Below are positions 61,210 through 64,000 of a stretch of DNA of 64,000 nucleotides, piece after piece. Numbering within the stretch: the first letter of the stretch is position 1; every line of letters starts with the position of its first letter. The stretch comes from Hymenobacter properus. GTDB lineage: Bacteria > Bacteroidota > Bacteroidia > Cytophagales > Hymenobacteraceae. A program made the position numbers and the translations under genes. Under the pieces are notes generated by a model, which was not told the DNA's origin, searched no databases, and was given only the letters and a program-made list of their open reading frames with translations. Location: positions 186,001 to 250,000 of the forward strand of contig NZ_JADQDP010000004.1 in assembly GCF_015694735.1 (NCBI RefSeq). Reading direction: 5' to 3'.

Positions 61210-63699
61210 CTATTGTTTGCTTACCTTGATAGTGCTCGTGCGGCTTTCATCCTGGTAGCGCACCAGGTAGATGCCGGCGGCCAGGCTGCTCAGGTCGAAA
61301 CGGGCGTTTTGGCTAGTCAGGGACTGGGTTTGGAGCACGCGGCCGGTCAGGTCGGTCAGGCTGACCTCGGCACGGGCGCCGGTGCGGGCTACCGTCACGG
61401 TGAGGGCGTTGGTGGCGGGGTTCGGGAAGGCGCTGAGCGCCACCTCCTGTTGGCCGGTGCGGCTGGCAGAAACATTGATGATGCTTACCAGGTAGTCTTC
61501 GGCTTCGCCATAATCGGACTGCGAAGCACCGCAAGCTTGGCCGGCCAGCGGCACCAGGTCATCGCCGCCGCGGATGCGCATTTTGGTTTGGCCCATCAGG
61601 GCCGACGCGGGCACCGTTACCGGAATAGTGGCGGTGCCATTGGCGCCGGCGTTGGTGCCCGAGGTGAAGTACTCGCTGGCTTCGAAGCTGCCGTTGTGGT
61701 TGAAATCGACCCACAGGGCGCTGTACTGGAAATTGTCGGCCCCGAAGGTCAGCACCACGTTGGCGGGTAAGTTCGGGATGGTCAGCGTGCCGGGCTGCTG
61801 GGCGCTGTAGTCGTGGTAGTACGGGGCCACGTTGCCCAGCGTGCTCGTGTTGTTGGCAAACGAGTTGATGGTGACGGTTTTGATAATGTCGTTGTTGCCA
61901 CCGCTCACGTAGGTAGGCGTGCAGTAGCATTGCAGGAACGGCGCAAGCGTCACGCTCACCGGGGCCGATACGGCCGTAGCGCTGCTGCCTGAGCAGGTTA
62001 CTTGCAGGCGGTAGTCGGTGGCGGCCGTGAGGCTGGCTACGGTATAAGGCACGGTGGTCGCGCCGCTAATATTGGTGTAGTTGTTGAACCCGGCCGGGCT
62101 GCTCTGCCACTGGTAGCTGAGGCCGGTAGCGCCGCTGGAGTAGCCGCTGGCGCGCAAAGTGAAAGCCGTGGCCGGGCACACCGACGTGCTAGAGGCCGTG
62201 GCCGTGCCGCCGGTGGGCGTGCCGGCGCAGGCCGTGGGTGCCACAATGGTGACGAGGTAGTCTTCCACCTCGCCGAAGTAGTTGTTGAAGCAGGCCTGAT
62301 TGCCCACCACGCTGCCGTTGTTGGAGCGCACGCGCAGGCGGGTGGGGCCGGTGAGGGCCGTGGCGGGGATGGTCACGTTGGCGGTCAGGCTCAGGTTGAG
62401 GGCCGTAAAGCCGGTGGCCGGGCCGGTGCCAATGAGGGTGTATTCGGAGGCGTCGAAGGTGCCGCTGTGGTCGTAGTCTATCCACAGGCCAGCGGCGCTG
62501 CTGGCGGCATTCACCCGCAAATCGAGCGTGACGGGATAGGTGGCGCCCTGGCTCAGGTTGGTGGTGAGGGCCGCGTTGGCGGTGTAGCTGGCGTAGCCGC
62601 CGGTGGTGCAGGTGGTGTTGGTATTGCCCAGTGCGGCCAGGGTCACGCCCCGAATCCACTCGTTGGTGCAGTTGCCGCCGCTGGGCGTGCAGTAGCAGTT
62701 CAGGAAGGTATTCTGCGTTACGCTTACGAGCGGCGAGGTCGACGAAAGGCCGCTGCCCGAGCAGGTAACCACCACGCGGTAGTCGGTGGCGGCCGTCTGG
62801 CTGGCCACGGTGTAGGGCACAGCGGTAGCGCCGCTGATGTTGGTGAAGGTATTAGCCCCGGCGGGGCTGCTCTGCCATTGGTAGCTCACGCCCGAGCCGG
62901 ACGAGGCGCCGGTGAGGCTGAGCGTGAAGCTATTGTTGGTGCAGGCGCTGGGGGTGCTGGCGGCGGGCACGCCGGCCGACGGCGTGCCGCTGCACACCGA
63001 GTTGATGGTGATGCCCATGACGTTGAGCACGCCGGTGGCAGATGTTTTGGCGAAGCCCACGCTTTGCACCAGCTTGCCGAAGTTGGCCGGCGCCAGGGTG
63101 AGCAGCAGTTGGTAGAGGCGGGGGTTGGTAGCGTTGTTCTCGCGGTTTTCGACGCCGCGCTGCACCCGGCCCAGGCCCAGAATGGCGTAATTACCACCGC
63201 CATACCAGTCCGAAACAGTTTGGTTGTTGAACACCTGGGTGGTGCCATCGGTGAACGTGACCGTGATGTTGACGGTGCTGGCCCCGCTGCCCGAGGTGGC
63301 CAGCACGTACACCTCGCCCGCCGCCTGCGGCGTCACGAACGTGACCGTGCCCGAGCCGGTGCCGGTACCCGTGGGGGTGGCCGGCATGCGCAGCGAGTTG
63401 TTGGCGTTGTAGGGCGCCAATTGGTAAGTCAGGCCCGTAGTGGCAGCACTGTTAATGAGGCCGTTGTTGGGCAGATACGACGTGCCGGTGGGGTTGTAGT
63501 CCTGGGCCATAAACACGTAGTTGCTGTCATCGACGCCCACCGTGGTCGAGTTGGTGGATACGCCCGTGCCGTTGGCCACCACGTCGTGGTTGTAGCCCGT
63601 GAGCGCCACCGGCACGTAGGCCGCCTGCGCCCGCGGGGCCGCGCCCAGCCCCAGGGCGCACAGCGCCAGCTTGGCATAGTGTGTAAATTTTTGGTTCAT
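61210..63699 (-). CDS. Secreted GEVED-domain protein with type IX sorting domain
   Basis: The protein has 829 residues. The signal peptide (MNQKFTHYAKLALCALGLGA to AQA) is followed by a domain of about 200 residues (AYVPVALTGYNHDVVANGTG) of unknown role. Two repeats follow, each with a Cys-rich Ig-like module (SYQWQSSPAG, then TVASQTAATDYRVVVTCSGS and TVASLTAATDYRLQVTCSGS) and a GEVED domain (YFGEVEDYLVTI and YGEAEDYLVSI). The Por sorting domain ends the protein: VALSAFPNPATNALTVTVAR and AGIYLVRYQDESRTSTIKVS. It should be surface-bound or secreted through type IX; GEVED domains are common in adhesins and enzymes but have no single function. A long antisense open frame overlaps it and is not a gene. 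Confidence 0.85.
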   Translation of the reverse strand: MNQKFTHYAKLALCALGLGAAPRAQAAYVPVALTGYNHDVVANGTGVSTNSTTVGVDDSNYVFMAQDYNPTGTSYLPNNGLINSAATTGLTYQLAPYNANNSLRMPATPTGTGTGSGTVTFVTPQAAGEVYVLATSGSGASTVNITVTFTDGTTQVFNNQTVSDWYGGGNYAILGLGRVQRGVENRENNATNPRLYQLLLTLAPANFGKLVQSVGFAKTSATGVLNVMGITINSVCSGTPSAGVPAASTPSACTNNSFTLSLTGASSGSGVSYQWQSSPAGANTFTNISGATAVPYTVASQTAATDYRVVVTCSGSGLSSTSPLVSVTQNTFLNCYCTPSGGNCTNEWIRGVTLAALGNTNTTCTTGGYASYTANAALTTNLSQGATYPVTLDLRVNAASSAAGLWIDYDHSGTFDASEYTLIGTGPATGFTALNLSLTANVTIPATALTGPTRLRVRSNNGSVVGNQACFNNYFGEVEDYLVTIVAPTACAGTPTGGTATASSTSVCPATAFTLRASGYSSGATGLSYQWQSSPAGFNNYTNISGATTVPYTVASLTAATDYRLQVTCSGSSATAVSAPVSVTLAPFLQCYCTPTYVSGGNNDIIKTVTINSFANNTSTLGNVAPYYHDYSAQQPGTLTIPNLPANVVLTFGADNFQYSALWVDFNHNGSFEASEYFTSGTNAGANGTATIPVTVPASALMGQTKMRIRGGDDLVPLAGQACGASQSDYGEAEDYLVSIINVSASRTGQQEVALSAFPNPATNALTVTVARTGARAEVSLTDLTGRVLQTQSLTSQNARFDLSSLAAGIYLVRYQDESRTSTIKVSKQ

Positions 63700-63884
63700 T
63701 GGGTGTTGGTAAGAGGGTTGGTGTTAGAAGAAGAGGTCAAGGCCAAAGGTCAGGCAGCCGCGCCGGCTAGGCAAGTGCCACGCGCAGAAAAGCTTGGGAC
63801 CGGCCGGGTTGCCAGATAACTTCGCCAAACCAGCACCTGAACGAGTTGCCCCACCGCTCCTGCTGCGCGGCAACTCACGGCCAC

Positions 63885-63914
63885 AAAAAAGGCCGCCCCA
63901 AACGGAGCGGCCTT
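63885..63914 (-). terminator. Terminator downstream of cysK
   Basis: AAGGCCGC and GCGGCCTT form a stem around CCCAAACGGA. On the minus strand it is followed by six Ts, about 34 nt past the cysK stop. Confidence 0.85.
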
Positions 63915-63947
63915 CAACGGCTTGCTACGGCAGCATTGGCGGTGTCC

Positions 63948-64000
63948 TTACACAAACAAGCCCTCCACCGACAAATACCGCTCGCCGGTATCGTAGCAGA
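63948..64000 (-). CDS. cysK: Cysteine synthase, C-terminal end (5' part beyond window)
   Basis: Seventeen codons are visible and read CYDTGERYLSVEGLFV before TAA (63950-63948). The D-T-G-E-R-Y-L-S motif close to the C-terminus is typical of O-acetylserine sulfhydrylase A (CysK), which makes cysteine from O-acetylserine and sulfide. The terminator at 63885-63914 follows it. With so short a stretch, other PLP synthases of the same family are possible. Confidence 0.72.
   Translation of the reverse strand, partial: CYDTGERYLSVEGLFV

Overview
The window looks like a chromosomal segment of a GC-rich member of the Bacteroidota, most like Hymenobacter or a relative. Two proteins end in type IX secretion (Por) sorting domains, there is an Oar-type TonB-dependent receptor, start codons lack clear Shine-Dalgarno sequences, and several -7 boxes fit the Bacteroidota consensus TAnnTTTG. 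The genus is an inference from these traits.

Left part (1-15.3 kb): mostly housekeeping genes on the minus strand. They are a NatAB-like ABC exporter, an ECF sigma factor translationally coupled to a membrane protein, grpE-dnaJ, obg, adk, hpt, a membrane pyrophosphatase and an M42-type peptidase. An AT-rich plus-strand gene between grpE and obg encodes a T5orf172 (GIY-YIG-type) nuclease domain fused to a RAMA/DUF4357-like domain, which is a defence-type architecture. A secreted repeat protein and a polytopic membrane protein follow on the plus strand.

Centre (15.3-50.4 kb): a large surface-polysaccharide locus, mainly on the minus strand. It has two Wzx-type flippases, about ten glycosyltransferases, and several GT-C-like or Wzy-like membrane proteins. 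Sugar-nucleotide modules are WecE plus a WecD-like enzyme (dTDP-Fuc4NAc type), FdtA plus a WecD-like GNAT plus FdtB (dTDP-3-acetamido-3,6-dideoxyhexose type), Ugd plus UDP-glucuronate decarboxylase (UDP-xylose), and Gmd plus a GDP-fucose-synthase-like reductase and a DegT aminotransferase. O-acyltransferases and an asparagine synthetase-like amidotransferase complete it. The locus has grown by duplication: a wzx - glycosyltransferase - GT2 module is present twice and one GT2 copy has decayed to a fragment. Two AT-rich stretches (about 25.7-28.5 kb and 35.5-36.8 kb) look imported. A dead IS5/IS427-like element sits exactly on the stop codon of a membrane-protein gene. No rmlA or rmlB lies in the window, although two modules need dTDP-4-keto-6-deoxyglucose.

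Right part (50.4-64 kb): an acyl-CoA-binding protein, an amidase lipoprotein, a GlcD-type FAD oxidase, an NlpC/P60 lipoprotein, the TonB-dependent receptor, tRNA-Ala(GGC), a secreted PNGase F-like protein with a type IX signal, a GEVED-domain secreted protein, and the 3' end of cysK.

Across the window, palindromic intergenic repeats recur. One family of about 100 bp has six copies in two subfamilies, most of them between co-transcribed genes. Two further families occur once as palindromes, and one of these also appears as a solo 9-bp-periodic arm.
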